64,000 bases of DNA from Cellulomonas endophytica (lineage in GTDB: Bacteria > Actinomycetota > Actinomycetes > Actinomycetales > Cellulomonadaceae). The position numbers and the translations under genes are program-made. Positions 32,109 through 41,104 of this stretch are shown here, piece by piece. Position 1 is the stretch's first letter. Each line of letters starts with the position of its first letter. The stretch spans positions 104,503-168,502 of the forward strand of contig NZ_RWJX01000001.1 of assembly GCF_004123805.1 (NCBI RefSeq), in the 5' to 3' direction. The notes under the pieces are model-generated. The model had not been told where the DNA came from and did not search any database. It was given only the letters and a program-made list of their open reading frames with translations.

Positions 32109-33500
32109 CTAGGCGCCGATCGCCGTCGCGCCGGAGCCCTTGCGCAGGTAGAAGGCCCAGGTCACGACGAGCATGACCACGAAGACCCCGATGTAGAACT
32201 GCAGCGCGGGCAGGATCGTGCCGGTCGACGACCGCGCCCAGGCGTAGAGGATCGGCACGAGGAACCCGCCGAAGGCGCCGACGGAGGAGATGATCCCCAG
32301 CGCCCCCGCCGCCTCGCGCTTCGTCGCGACGAGCTCCTCGGCGGACGCGCCCCGGGCCAGGGCCTGCGCCCGGAAGATCGCGGGGATCATGCGGTAGGTC
32401 GACCCGTTGCCGATGCCCGTGGCGACGAAGAGCAGCATGAAGGCGGCGAAGAACAGCGGCAGGCTCCCGGAGGTCACCCCGGCGACGGCCAGCACGCCGC
32501 CGACCGCCATGAGGCCGAAGGCGCCCACGGTGACGACCGCCCCGCCGAGCCGGTCGGACAGCTTCCCCCCGAACGGCCGGGCGATGGAGCCGATGGCCGC
32601 GCCGAGGAAGCCCCAGGCCAGCGCGATGTCGGCCCGGTCGAAGGCCGTCCGCAGCAGCGTCGGGAAGGCGGCGGAGTACCCGATGAAGGACCCGAAGGTG
32701 CCGATGTAGAGGAACGAGAGCACCCAGGTGTGCAGCCGGCGCGTGGAGTCCACCACGGGCCGCCAGTCGGCCTTCGCCTCGGACAGGTTGTCCATGAAGA
32801 GCCAGGCGAGGACGGCGGCGGCCACCGCGAGCGGGATGTACATGAGGCCGGCGCGGGCCAGGGCGAGGCCGCCGCCCGCGACGACGACGACCGGGACGAC
32901 CTTCTGCACGACGGCGACGCCGATGTTGCCGCCCGCGGCGTTGAGGCCGAGCGCGAAGCCCTTCTCCCGCTCGGGGAAGAAGAAGGAGATGTTCGCCATC
33001 GACGAGGCGAAGTTGCCGCCGCCGAGGCCGGCCGTCGCCGCGACCGCGAGCAGCACGCCGAAGGGCAGGCCGGGGTTCGAGACGGCCCACGCCAGGCCGA
33101 GGCACGGGACGACCAGCAGCAGCGCCGAGACGACCGTCCAGTTGCGGCCGCCGAAGACCGGCACCGCGAACGTGTAGGGGATGCGCAGCACGGCGCCGAC
33201 GCCGGAGGGGACCGCGACGAGCCACAGGGCCTGGCTCGTCGTCAGGTCCCAACCGGGCGCGGCCGACAGGCCCGTGGTGGCGTCGGCCGTCATCTGGACG
33301 ACGACGATGCTCCAGAGCAGCCAGACGGAGAAGCCGATGTGCTCGGCGAGGACGGACCACACGAGGTTGCGGCGGGCGATCGCCCGCCCCGTCGAGCGCC
33401 AGAAGCCCTCGTCCTCGGGGTCCCAGTGGTCGATCCAGCGGCCGCCGCGGCGGGCGGAGGGCGGGGCGGGGGTGGTGACGTCGAGGGTGGGGGCGGCCAT
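32109..33500 (-). CDS. narK: Nitrate/nitrite MFS transporter NarK
   Basis: Major facilitator of 463 aa with about 12 TM segments, nitrate/nitrite porter family. The nitrate signature appears as AGLGGGNFASSMANISFFFPEREKG (about 150-175) and GIGNGSTYRMIPAIF (about 335-350); the conserved Arg is in GAVLRIPY. It starts the operon and should import nitrate. ATG at 33500 chosen because GAGGAG lies 6 nt upstream; an in-frame ORF to 33659 runs past the -10 box. Probable nitrogen control through the upstream palindrome. Confidence 0.93.
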   Translation of the reverse strand: MAAPTLDVTTPAPPSARRGGRWIDHWDPEDEGFWRSTGRAIARRNLVWSVLAEHIGFSVWLLWSIVVVQMTADATTGLSAAPGWDLTTSQALWLVAVPSGVGAVLRIPYTFAVPVFGGRNWTVVSALLLVVPCLGLAWAVSNPGLPFGVLLAVAATAGLGGGNFASSMANISFFFPEREKGFALGLNAAGGNIGVAVVQKVVPVVVVAGGGLALARAGLMYIPLAVAAAVLAWLFMDNLSEAKADWRPVVDSTRRLHTWVLSFLYIGTFGSFIGYSAAFPTLLRTAFDRADIALAWGFLGAAIGSIARPFGGKLSDRLGGAVVTVGAFGLMAVGGVLAVAGVTSGSLPLFFAAFMLLFVATGIGNGSTYRMIPAIFRAQALARGASAEELVATKREAAGALGIISSVGAFGGFLVPILYAWARSSTGTILPALQFYIGVFVVMLVVTWAFYLRKGSGATAIGA

Positions 33501-33592
33501 GTCGGCTCCTCGCGGGTCGGCGGCGCAGGGTGGGGGCCCGGGCGCCGGCGGGGCCGGTGCGGCCCCGCCGTCGTCACCTGGCGGCACCGGCG

Positions 33593-33598
33593 ACGCTA
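33593..33598 (-). promoter_or_regulatory. Candidate -10 box of the nitrate assimilation operon
   Basis: TAGCGT on the minus strand, 93 nt before the narK ATG. A leader of about 85 nt is implied. The palindrome at 33609-33635 would be centred near -36 relative to the inferred start. Confidence 0.45.
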
Positions 33599-33608
33599 GG
33601 AGTGCCGT

Positions 33609-33635
33609 GTTACGCCCTGCGCCGCGCGGCGTAAC
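33609..33635. promoter_or_regulatory. Palindromic candidate operator, GTTAC-N17-GTAAC
   Basis: Inverted repeat with arms GTTACGCC and GGCGTAAC separated by 11 nt. The outer GTTAC and GTAAC are 17 nt apart, the spacing of two GlnR a-sites (gTnAc) flanking a b-site with 6-nt gaps, but the central block is a poor b-site. It overlaps the expected -35 region of narK, so an activator such as GlnR or a nitrate regulator is plausible. Confidence 0.5.
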
Positions 33636-33686
33636 GCGTGCGCGACGGTCTCCTCTCACCCGCCCCGGGGCCCGTGTGAGAGACGA

Positions 33687-33720
33687 CGACGGCCGGCCCC
33701 CGGGTGGGGGCCGGCCGTCG
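33687..33720 (-). terminator. Strong hairpin terminator after uppP
   Basis: Perfect 15-bp inverted repeat (CGACGGCCGGCCCCC and its complement) with a 4-nt loop, 39 nt downstream of the uppP stop and upstream of the nitrate operon. Confidence 0.75.
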
Positions 33721-33758
33721 GGGCCGTGCGGGACGTGCGGGACGCGCGGGGGCGACGC

Positions 33759-34658
33759 TCAGGCGGCGGACCCGAGGGGCTCGAGCACCCCGACGAGGAG
33801 CAGCACGACGACGGCCGCGGCGAGCGCCAGGCGGTACCAGACGAAGGGCCAGTAGCTGCGCGTCGAGACGAGCTTGAGGAAGCCGATGATGACGACGTAG
33901 CCGACGACGAAGGAGATGACGGTGGCCACGAGGGTCGCGACGCCGCCCGGGGTGCCGGCCGTGCCGAGCTCGTCGTAGCTCTTCACGAGCTGGAAGAGTC
34001 CCGAGCCGAAGACGGCGGGCACGGCGAGCAGGAAGGAGTACCGCGCCGCGGCCTCGCGGGTGTAGCCCATGAGGAGCCCGAACGTGATGGTGCCACCCGA
34101 GCGCGAGACGCCGGGCACGAGGGCGAGGGCCTGCGCGAGCCCGAAGTACAGCGCGTGCTTCGGCGTCAGCTGCTCCAGCGTGCGCCGCTTGGCCCCCACG
34201 CGGTCGGCCCACCCGAGCACGAGCGCGAAGACCGCGAGCGTGCCCGCGATGAGCCAGAGGTTGCGGAAGGTCTCCTCGATGGCGTCCTGGAACGCCAGCC
34301 CGAGGACGACGATGGGGACGGAGCCCAGGATGATGAACCAGCCCATGAGGGCGTCGTGGTCCCCCGCGGACCCGTGCCGCGGGGCGCCCGTGCGCGAGCG
34401 CAGGTCCGTGCCGTGCCGCCCGAGCAGCGCCCGCCACCAGGCGGCCACGATCCGCGCGATGTCCTTGCGGAAGTACAGGAGCACCGCGGACTCCGTGCCC
34501 AGCTGCACGATCGCCGTGAAGGCCGCCCCGGGGTCGCCGGAGCCGATGAGCTCCCCCACGATCCGCAGGTGCGCGCTGGAGGAGATCGGCAGGAACTCCG
34601 TGAGCCCCTGCACCAGTCCCAGCACGGACGCCTCGAGCACGTTCATCCCCGGTTCCAC
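33759..34658 (-). CDS. uppP: Undecaprenyl-diphosphatase UppP (BacA)
   Basis: Integral membrane phosphatase, 299 aa, recycling undecaprenyl pyrophosphate for cell-wall synthesis and associated with bacitracin tolerance. Two conserved active-site regions are present: [17 protein letters not shown] (about residues 14-30) and [12 protein letters not shown] (about 190-202). It has about eight TM segments. Start set at GTG 34658, 8 nt after TAGGGT (34667-34672); the family-typical ATG four codons later (34646) is an alternative. Confidence 0.95.
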   Translation of the reverse strand: MEPGMNVLEASVLGLVQGLTEFLPISSSAHLRIVGELIGSGDPGAAFTAIVQLGTESAVLLYFRKDIARIVAAWWRALLGRHGTDLRSRTGAPRHGSAGDHDALMGWFIILGSVPIVVLGLAFQDAIEETFRNLWLIAGTLAVFALVLGWADRVGAKRRTLEQLTPKHALYFGLAQALALVPGVSRSGGTITFGLLMGYTREAAARYSFLLAVPAVFGSGLFQLVKSYDELGTAGTPGGVATLVATVISFVVGYVVIIGFLKLVSTRSYWPFVWYRLALAAAVVVLLLVGVLEPLGSAA

Positions 34659-34793
34659 GGTCGCCGACCCTAACCGCGCGCCGCCCGGGGGCACGCCCCG
34701 GCGCGGGGAGGGCATGGTCACACCACCCCTCCCGCACCCGGGCCGCCGACGGGCCGGGCCTCCTGCCAGGACCGCCCGTTAGGGTCCTGCCCC

Positions 34794-35798
34794 ATGGAGC
34801 AGCGCCACCTGGGACGCACGGGACTGCGGGTGTCCCGGCTGGGGCTGGGCACGCTGACGTGGGGCCGCGACACCGACCCCCACGAGGCGGCGGAGCAGCT
34901 GCGGACCTTCGTCGACGCGGGCGGCACCCTCGTCGACACCTCCGCCTCCTACGCCGACGGCGGCGCGGAGGAGCTCCTCGGCCGCCTGCTGCGCGAGGAG
35001 GTCGCACGCGAGGACGTGGTGCTCTGCACGAAGGCCGGCGTGCGCCGGGCCGGCGGCCGGGCGGTCGTCGACGCCTCCCGCGGCTCGCTGCTGTCCACCC
35101 TCGACGCCTCCCTGCGGCGGCTGGGCACCGACCACGTGGACCTGTGGCTCGTGCAGAGCCCGGACCCGCGCACGCCGCTGGAGGAGACCGTCGCGACCCT
35201 GCGGCAGGCCGTCGCGACCGGGCGGGCGCGCTACGTCGGCCTCGCCAACCACGCGGGGTGGCAGGTGGCGCGGGCGGCGACGCTGCTCGACGACGGCACG
35301 GGCCTGGCCGCGGTCGAGGCGGAGTACTCCCTGCTCCAGCGCGGGGTCGAGCGGGAGGTCGTGCCCGCGGCGCAGTCCCTCGGCGTCGGGCTGCTCGCCT
35401 GGTCGGCGCTCGGCCGCGGCGTCCTCACCGGCAAGTACCGCCGGACGGTGCCGCCGGACTCGCGCGCGGCGTCCGCGCACCTCGCCGGGTTCGTGCAGCC
35501 CTACCTCACGCGCCAGGCCGCGGCGGTGGTCGAGGCGTGCGCGACGGCCGCGGCGGGGCTGGAGGTCTCCGCCCTCGAGGTGGCCCTGGCCTGGGTGCGC
35601 GACCGCGCCGGGGTGGCCTCGGCGCTCGTCGGGCCGCGGACGACCGTGCAGCTGAAGGCCTGCCTGGCCGCCGACGACCTGCGCCTGCCGCCGGAGATCC
35701 GGATGGCGCTCGACGACGTGACGCGCCCCGAGCTGGGCTACCCCGAGCGCTTCGAGGTGCCCGCCGAGCCGGCCGTCCGCCCCGTCGCGGGGGTCTGA
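34794..35798 (+). CDS. Aldo/keto reductase
   Basis: NADPH-dependent oxidoreductase of the AKR superfamily, 334 aa, potassium-channel-beta/YghZ-like branch. Residues of the tetrad are visible: Asp and Tyr in VDTSASYADGGAEELLGRLL, Lys in VLCTKAG, His in LGTDHVDLWLVQSPD. The C-terminal cofactor region contains ALVGPRTTVQLKACL. Substrate unknown. ATG 8 nt after TAGGGT (34780-34785), so probably leaderless; it is divergent from uppP across 135 bp. Confidence 0.9.
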   Translation: MEQRHLGRTGLRVSRLGLGTLTWGRDTDPHEAAEQLRTFVDAGGTLVDTSASYADGGAEELLGRLLREEVAREDVVLCTKAGVRRAGGRAVVDASRGSLLSTLDASLRRLGTDHVDLWLVQSPDPRTPLEETVATLRQAVATGRARYVGLANHAGWQVARAATLLDDGTGLAAVEAEYSLLQRGVEREVVPAAQSLGVGLLAWSALGRGVLTGKYRRTVPPDSRAASAHLAGFVQPYLTRQAAAVVEACATAAAGLEVSALEVALAWVRDRAGVASALVGPRTTVQLKACLAADDLRLPPEIRMALDDVTRPELGYPERFEVPAEPAVRPVAGV

Positions 35799-35802
35799 GG
35801 CC

Positions 35803-36729
35803 GTGCCCGGTCCGGGGCCGGCCCGCTCCCGGGGGCGCCACGCGCGCGAGGACGACGGCGCGCCGACGACCGCCCCCGGGTCCGCTCTGGGGTCCGCTCT
35901 GGGGTCCGCTCCCGGGTCGCCCGCCGCAGCCGGTGCGACCCCGCCCGCGCTCGCGCCGCCCGGCACGGCGGTCATCGCCTCCGCCCGTGCCCTCGTGAAG
36001 GACTACGGGTCCGGCCCGACGGCGGTGCGCGCGCTGGCCGGCGTGGACGTGGACCTGCGGCGCGGGGAGCTGACGGCCGTCATGGGGCCCTCGGGCTCCG
36101 GCAAGTCGACGCTCATGCACTGCCTGGCGGGCCTCGACCGCCCGACGAGCGGACGGGTCGTCGTCGACGGCGAGGAGGTCAGCGCCCTGTCGGAGCGTGG
36201 CCTCACGCGGCTGCGCCGCACGCGCCTGGGCTTCGTGTTCCAGGCCTTCAACCTCATCCCCACCCTCACGGCGCGGGAGAACATCACGCTGCCGCTGGAC
36301 ATCGCACGGCGCCCGGTGGACCGGGACCTCCTCGACGAGGTGGTCGCCGCCGTGGGGCTGGCCGACCGGCTCGACCACCGCCCGAGCGAGCTGTCGGGCG
36401 GCCAGCAGCAGCGCGTCGCCTGCGCCCGCGCGCTCGTCACCCGGCCCGCGGTGGTCTTCGCCGACGAGCCGACGGGCAACCTCGACTCGCGGTCGTCCGG
36501 GGAGGTCCTCGGCTTCCTCCGGCGCAGCGTGGACACGCTCGGCCAGAGCGTCGTCATGGTGACGCACGACCCGCGGGCCGCCTCCTACGCCCACCGCGTC
36601 GTCTTCCTCGCCGACGGCGCGCTCGTCGCGGAGCTGCACGACCCCACGTCGGCCTCCGTGCTGGACGTGCTCGCCGCGCTCGGGCCCGCGGGGTCCACGG
36701 GTCCCCCGGGTTCCCCAGGTCTCCCGTGA
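35803..36729 (+). CDS. MacB/LolD-type ABC transporter ATP-binding protein
   Basis: ATPase of 308 aa: Walker A GPSGSGKST, Q-loop FVFQAFNLIPTLTARENI, signature LSGGQQQRV, Walker B VVFADEPTGNLDS, H-loop VTHDPRA, all typical of MacB/LolD ATPases. It starts 4 nt after the aldo/keto reductase stop. The first 55 residues are low complexity with Ser-Ala-Leu-Gly repeats (12-bp units at 35880-35918). The tail is collagen-like (Gly-Ser-Thr-Gly-Pro-Pro-Gly-Ser-Pro-Gly). Overlaps the permease by 4 nt. Confidence 0.9.
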   Translation: MPGPGPARSRGRHAREDDGAPTTAPGSALGSALGSAPGSPAAAGATPPALAPPGTAVIASARALVKDYGSGPTAVRALAGVDVDLRRGELTAVMGPSGSGKSTLMHCLAGLDRPTSGRVVVDGEEVSALSERGLTRLRRTRLGFVFQAFNLIPTLTARENITLPLDIARRPVDRDLLDEVVAAVGLADRLDHRPSELSGGQQQRVACARALVTRPAVVFADEPTGNLDSRSSGEVLGFLRRSVDTLGQSVVMVTHDPRAASYAHRVVFLADGALVAELHDPTSASVLDVLAALGPAGSTGPPGSPGLP

Positions 36730-39299
36730 TGCTCACCCTGGCCGTGCGGGGCGTGCGCGAGCACCTCGTGCGGTTCGCCCTCTCGGTCCTGGCGGTGACC
36801 CTCGGCGTCGCCTTCGTCGCCGGCACCTTCGCGCTGCGCCAGATGCTGGCCTCCACGTTCGACGACATCGTCGCCACGACCGTGACGGCCGACGCCTACG
36901 TGCAGCCGCCCGGGGCGACGACCGGCGACCCCGGCGCCGCGGCCCCCGTGCCCGACGGTGCGGCGGCCGGCGTGCCGCTCGACCTCGTCCCCGAGGTCGA
37001 GGCGCTGCCCGGCGTCGCGACGGTCACCCCGGCGCTGCAGGGCACGGGCGTGCTCGTCGGCGCCGACGGCACCGCCGTCGGGTCGGGCGGCGCGCCGACG
37101 ATCCTCACGGTGCTCGACCCCGGCGACGGGCTGACGGACCGCGTCGTGGGGCGGACCCCCGCCGCGGCCGGGGAGGTCGTGCTCGAGAGCGCCGCCCTCG
37201 CGCGGTCCGGGCTCGCGGTCGGGGACGCCACGCGCCTCGTCGTGCTCGGGGAGCTCCGGGACGTCCGGGTCGTCGGCGAGGTCGACGTCGGGCCCGCCAC
37301 CGCCGGCGCCACGCTGGTGTTCCTCGAGCGGGGCGCGGCGCAGGCGCTCTTCGCGCCGGACGGCACCGTGCCGTCCCTCGCGGTGCACGCGGCGGCGGGC
37401 ACGAGCCCGGAGACGCTCGTGGGGCGGCTGAGCGGCCTCGCCGCCGACGCCGGGGCCGTGGCGCTCACCGGCGAGCAGGTCCGCGCCGACGCCACCGCCG
37501 CCGTCCGGGAGCAGCTGGGGTTCGTCTCGGCGTTCCTGCTCGTCTTCGCCGCGGTGGCGCTCTTCGTCGGCGCGTTCCTCATCGCCAACACCTTCACGAT
37601 GAGCGTGCGGCAGCGGCTGCGCGAGTTCGCGCTCCTGCGCGCCGTCGGCGCCTCCCCCGCCCAGGTGTTCGGCTCCATCGTCGCCCAGGCCGCCGTCGTC
37701 GGGCTGCTGGGCTCGGCGCTCGGCGTGGCCGGCGGGATCGGGCTCGTCGCCGCGCTGCGCGCCCTGCTCGCCGGCATGGGGGCGCAGCTCGCCGGCCGCA
37801 TCCCCGTCGACGCCGCGACCGTCGGGGTCTCCCTCGCCGTCGGTACCCTCGTCAGCGTCGCCGCGGCGGCGCTGCCCGCCCGCCGGGCCGCGCTCACCCC
37901 GCCCGTGGAGGCCATGCGGGAGGTCCTCTCCGTCCGCGAGCGCTCCCTGCGGCCCCGGACGGCGGCGGGCGCCCTCCTCGGCCCGCTCGGTGCGGGCGCC
38001 GTGGCGCTCGCCGCCGCGCGGCCGGACGAGGACGCCGCGACGGCCCTGCTCGCGACGGGCGCGGGGCTCGTGCTCGTCGCCGTGCTGCTGCTGGGTCCCG
38101 TGGTCGCGCCCGCCGCGATCCGCGTCCTGGCCGCCCCGGCCGTCGCGCTCCTGCGCCCCGTGGGCCGCCTCGCCCGCGGCAACGTCACCCGCAACCCCCG
38201 CCGGACGGCCAGCACCGCCGGGGCGCTCACCATCGGCATGGCGCTCGTCGGGGCGGCGTCCGTCCTCGCGGCCTCGGCGCAGGGCTCGACGACCGCGCTC
38301 GTGCAGCGGGAGGTCACCGCGGACTTCGTCCTGCGCGCCGCCCCCGGGACGACCGTCGGCCCGACCCTGGGCGAGAGGGTCGCCGCGGTGACGGGCGTGG
38401 CCTCGGCGTCCGGGCTGCCCGTCACGGTGGTGACGGCGACGCGCACCGACCCCGCGGGCGGCGACCGGGGCGCGGCGGCGCCCCTGACCGGGGTCGACCC
38501 GGAGCTCCTCGGCACGGGCCTGCGCATCCAGGACGGCGGGACCGTGGCGGCCGCCCTGCGCGACGGCGACCTCGCGGTGCACGCCGCCCTCGCGGAGGAC
38601 CGCGGCTGGGCGGTGGGCGACACCCTCGTCCTGGCCGGGGCGGCCGGCGAGCGCACGGCGCGCATCGGCGCCCTGCACACCTCCGACGGCATCGGGCGGA
38701 CGCTCGTGCTGCCCGCGGCCGACCTCCCCGCCCTCCAGCCCGCGGCGGCCGTGGAGACGTCGACCCTCCTCGTGACGACCGCGGAGGGCGCGGACCCCGA
38801 GCGGGTCCGGGCGGGGCTCGTCGCCGCCGTGCGGCCCTACGTCGTCGTCAGCGTGCTCGACGGCGAGGAGTTCGTCTCGTCCCTCGCCGACCAGGTCGAC
38901 CGGGTGCTCGTCATCCTCTACGCCCTGCTGGGCCTGTCCGTCGTCATCGCGGTGCTCGGCATCGTCAACACCCTGGCGCTGTCCGTCATCGAGCGGACCC
39001 GCGAGATCGGCCTGCTCCGCGCGGTCGGGCTCGGTCGGCTGCAGCTGGCGGGGACGATCACGGTCGAGTCCGTCCTCACGGCCGTCACGGGCACGCTCGT
39101 CGGGCTCGCGGTGGGCGTCGGCCTGGCGTCGGCGCTCCCGCGGGTCTACGCCGACGAGGGGCTGTCCGAGCTCGTCGTGCCCTGGTCGAGCCTGGGCGCG
39201 ATGGTCGCGCTGGCGGTGGTCGTCGGGGTGCTCGCGGCGGTGTGGCCCGCGGTGCGCGCCGCCCGGCTGCCCGTCCTCGACGCCGTGGGCCAGGAGTAG
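36726..39299 (+). CDS. FtsX-like ABC permease
   Basis: Permease of 857 aa with the MacB/FtsX duplicated architecture. TM1 (residues 15-38) is followed by a large extracytoplasmic domain, three TMs with the FtsX signature (LLVFAAVALFVGAFLIANTFTMSVRQR, FALLRAVGASPAQVF), then a second copy with TM near 480, another extracellular domain and NTLALSVIERTREIGLLRAVGLGR. Works with the preceding ATPase, in lipoprotein or peptide export or efflux. Start is GTG at the GTGA overlap; ATG one codon later is equally possible. Confidence 0.9.
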   Translation: MMLTLAVRGVREHLVRFALSVLAVTLGVAFVAGTFALRQMLASTFDDIVATTVTADAYVQPPGATTGDPGAAAPVPDGAAAGVPLDLVPEVEALPGVATVTPALQGTGVLVGADGTAVGSGGAPTILTVLDPGDGLTDRVVGRTPAAAGEVVLESAALARSGLAVGDATRLVVLGELRDVRVVGEVDVGPATAGATLVFLERGAAQALFAPDGTVPSLAVHAAAGTSPETLVGRLSGLAADAGAVALTGEQVRADATAAVREQLGFVSAFLLVFAAVALFVGAFLIANTFTMSVRQRLREFALLRAVGASPAQVFGSIVAQAAVVGLLGSALGVAGGIGLVAALRALLAGMGAQLAGRIPVDAATVGVSLAVGTLVSVAAAALPARRAALTPPVEAMREVLSVRERSLRPRTAAGALLGPLGAGAVALAAARPDEDAATALLATGAGLVLVAVLLLGPVVAPAAIRVLAAPAVALLRPVGRLARGNVTRNPRRTASTAGALTIGMALVGAASVLAASAQGSTTALVQREVTADFVLRAAPGTTVGPTLGERVAAVTGVASASGLPVTVVTATRTDPAGGDRGAAAPLTGVDPELLGTGLRIQDGGTVAAALRDGDLAVHAALAEDRGWAVGDTLVLAGAAGERTARIGALHTSDGIGRTLVLPAADLPALQPAAAVETSTLLVTTAEGADPERVRAGLVAAVRPYVVVSVLDGEEFVSSLADQVDRVLVILYALLGLSVVIAVLGIVNTLALSVIERTREIGLLRAVGLGRLQLAGTITVESVLTAVTGTLVGLAVGVGLASALPRVYADEGLSELVVPWSSLGAMVALAVVVGVLAAVWPAVRAARLPVLDAVGQE

Positions 39300-39359
39300 C
39301 GGCCCCGGCGGCGGCGGCCGGCTCCGTCCGCGGTCGTCGGACGGGCGGGCCGGCGCACG

Positions 39360-40409
39360 TCAGGGACGGAGCATGACCTTGACGGCGCGGCGCTCGTCCA
39401 TCGCGGCGTACGCCTCCGCGACCTCGTCCAGCGGCAGGACGAGGTCGAACACGCGCCCCGGGTCGACGGCACCGGACCACACGTCGGGCAGCAGCTCCTC
39501 GATGTAGGCCCGCACCGGCGCGACGCCGCCCCGCACGCCGACGTTGGTGGAGAACATCTGCTGGACGGGCAGCTCCGGGCCGCCGGCGGGCACGCCGACG
39601 AACCCGACGGTGCCGCCGGGCCGGGCGCTGTCGAGCGCCTGCTGCATGGACTCCTTCGTGCCCACGCACTCGAGCACCGCGTCCGCGCCGGTGCCGTCGA
39701 GGAGGTCGCGCACCGCGGCCACGCCCTCCGCGCCGCGCTCCGCGACGACGTCCGTGGCGCCGAGCTCGCGGGCGATCCGCTGCCGGTCCGCGTGCCGGGA
39801 CATCGCCACGACGCGCTCGGCGCCGAGCCGGCGCGCCGCCAGGACCCCGCAGAGCCCCACCGCGCCGTCCCCGACGACGACGACCGTGGACCCCGGCACG
39901 ACCCCGGCGGCCCGCGCGGCGTGGTGCCCGGTGCCCATGACGTCGCTGAGGGCGAGGACGGACGGCAGGAGGGCCTCGTCGGGGTGCTCGGGCGTGGCGA
40001 CGAGCGTGCCGTCGGCCAGCGGCACCCGGACGAGCTCGCCCTGCCCGCCGTCGGAGGGGATGCCCTCGTGGTCCGGGGCCCCCCACCAGGCGACCCGCTC
40101 GCAGGAGGTGTGCACGCCGGCCCGGCAGTGCCGGCACGTCCCGTCGGCGATGGAGAAGGGCGCCACGACGAACTGCCCGGGCCGCACCCGCCGCACCTCC
40201 GCGCCGACCTCCTCGACGACCCCGACGAACTCGTGCCCGATGCGGTGGGGCCCGGACGTGGGGCGCACCCCGCGGTAGGGCCAGAGGTCGGAGCCGCACA
40301 CGCAGGCGGCGACCACGCGCACGAGGGCGTCGGTCGGCCGGCGCACCTGCGGGTCGGGGACGGTCTCGAGGCGGACGTCGCGCGGTCCGTGGATGAGGGT
40401 GGCCTTCAC
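39360..40409 (-). CDS. Zinc-dependent alcohol dehydrogenase (MDR family)
   Basis: Medium-chain dehydrogenase of 349 aa. Catalytic zinc residues are in CVCGSDLWPYRG and GHEFVGVVEEVG. The structural zinc lobe is reduced to DGTCRHCRAGVHTSCERVAWWG, giving three Cys plus a fourth at SC. The Rossmann motif is VVVVGDGAVGLCGVLAA. Resembles actinobacterial zinc-dependent alcohol dehydrogenases annotated only by family; substrate unknown. GTG start 8 nt after TAGGCT (40418-40423), with no ribosome site: leaderless. Confidence 0.9.
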   Translation of the reverse strand: MKATLIHGPRDVRLETVPDPQVRRPTDALVRVVAACVCGSDLWPYRGVRPTSGPHRIGHEFVGVVEEVGAEVRRVRPGQFVVAPFSIADGTCRHCRAGVHTSCERVAWWGAPDHEGIPSDGGQGELVRVPLADGTLVATPEHPDEALLPSVLALSDVMGTGHHAARAAGVVPGSTVVVVGDGAVGLCGVLAARRLGAERVVAMSRHADRQRIARELGATDVVAERGAEGVAAVRDLLDGTGADAVLECVGTKESMQQALDSARPGGTVGFVGVPAGGPELPVQQMFSTNVGVRGGVAPVRAYIEELLPDVWSGAVDPGRVFDLVLPLDEVAEAYAAMDERRAVKVMLRP

Positions 40410-40459
40410 GGGCCGGGAGCCTACGGCGGCCCCCGCGGCGGCGCAGCGGGACGTGCGGG

Positions 40460-40533
40460 TGGGCCCGGTCGGGCTCGAACCGACGACCTCCGCGGTGTAA
40501 GCGCGGCGCTCTGACCCACTGAGCTACAGGCCC
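40460..40533 (-). tRNA. tRNA-Val (TAC anticodon)
   Basis: Cloverleaf read on the minus strand: acceptor GGGCCTG/CGGGCCC (one G-U pair), T8-A9, D-stem GCTC/GAGC, anticodon stem CCGCG/CGCGG with loop CTTACAC (anticodon TAC), T-arm GTCGG-TTCGAGC-CCGAC, discriminator A. The CCA end is not encoded. Reads GTA/GTG valine codons. Confidence 0.95.
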
Positions 40534-40588
40534 CGAGGGGGTGCGGCCAGCCTAGCGGCGGCCCCGGCCGGCGCCGGCCCGCCCCGCC

Positions 40589-41104
40589 TCAGCCCAGGGC
40601 GGCGACGGCCAGGCGGTACCCGTCGATGTCGCGCGCCTGCCCGGCGGGGCTGACGACGCTCCAGCGCAGCACGCCCTCGGCGTCGACCAGGAAGGAGCCC
40701 CGCCGCGGGACGCCGCGCGCCTCGTCGAAGACGCCGTACGCGCGGGCGGCAGCGCCGTGCGGCCAGAAGTCCGACAGGAGGTCGAACGTGTAGCCGTCCT
40801 GCTCGGCCCACGCGCGCAGGGCGAACAGGGGGTCGCAGGAGACCGCGCACAGCAGGACGCCGGCGCGGTCGAAGACCGCCAGGTTGTCCCGCAGGGTGCA
40901 CAGCTCGCCCGTGCAGGTCCGCGAGAACGCGAAGGGCACGAACACGAGGGCCACGGGGGTGCCGCGGAAGCCGGCCAGCGTCACGGGCGTGCCGTGCGTG
41001 TCCACGAGCGCGATCTCGGGCGCCGGCCGTCCGACCTCCGGCAGCCCGGGCGACGCCGCGTCCCCGCCGGCGCCGGGCGGGACGGTGGAGCCCGGAGGGG
41101 TCAC
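40589..41104 (-). CDS. ahpE: Peroxiredoxin, AhpE type
   Basis: Thiol peroxidase of 171 aa close to actinobacterial AhpE. The peroxidatic Cys is in FVPFAFSRTCTGELC; a second Cys follows four residues later. FDLLSDFWPHGAAARAYGVFDE and GSFLVDAEGVLRW are typical of AhpE. In mycobacteria AhpE is reduced by mycothiol/mycoredoxin, and mshC is in this window. GTG start overlaps the DUF3052 gene by 4 nt. An extra Gly/Pro-rich stretch of about 25 residues precedes the domain. Confidence 0.9.
   Translation of the reverse strand: MTPPGSTVPPGAGGDAASPGLPEVGRPAPEIALVDTHGTPVTLAGFRGTPVALVFVPFAFSRTCTGELCTLRDNLAVFDRAGVLLCAVSCDPLFALRAWAEQDGYTFDLLSDFWPHGAAARAYGVFDEARGVPRRGSFLVDAEGVLRWSVVSPAGQARDIDGYRLAVAALG

Noticed and set aside
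33609..33635. Firm GlnR box call
   Set aside because: Outer half-sites fit but the central b-site does not match, so it is listed only as a candidate operator.
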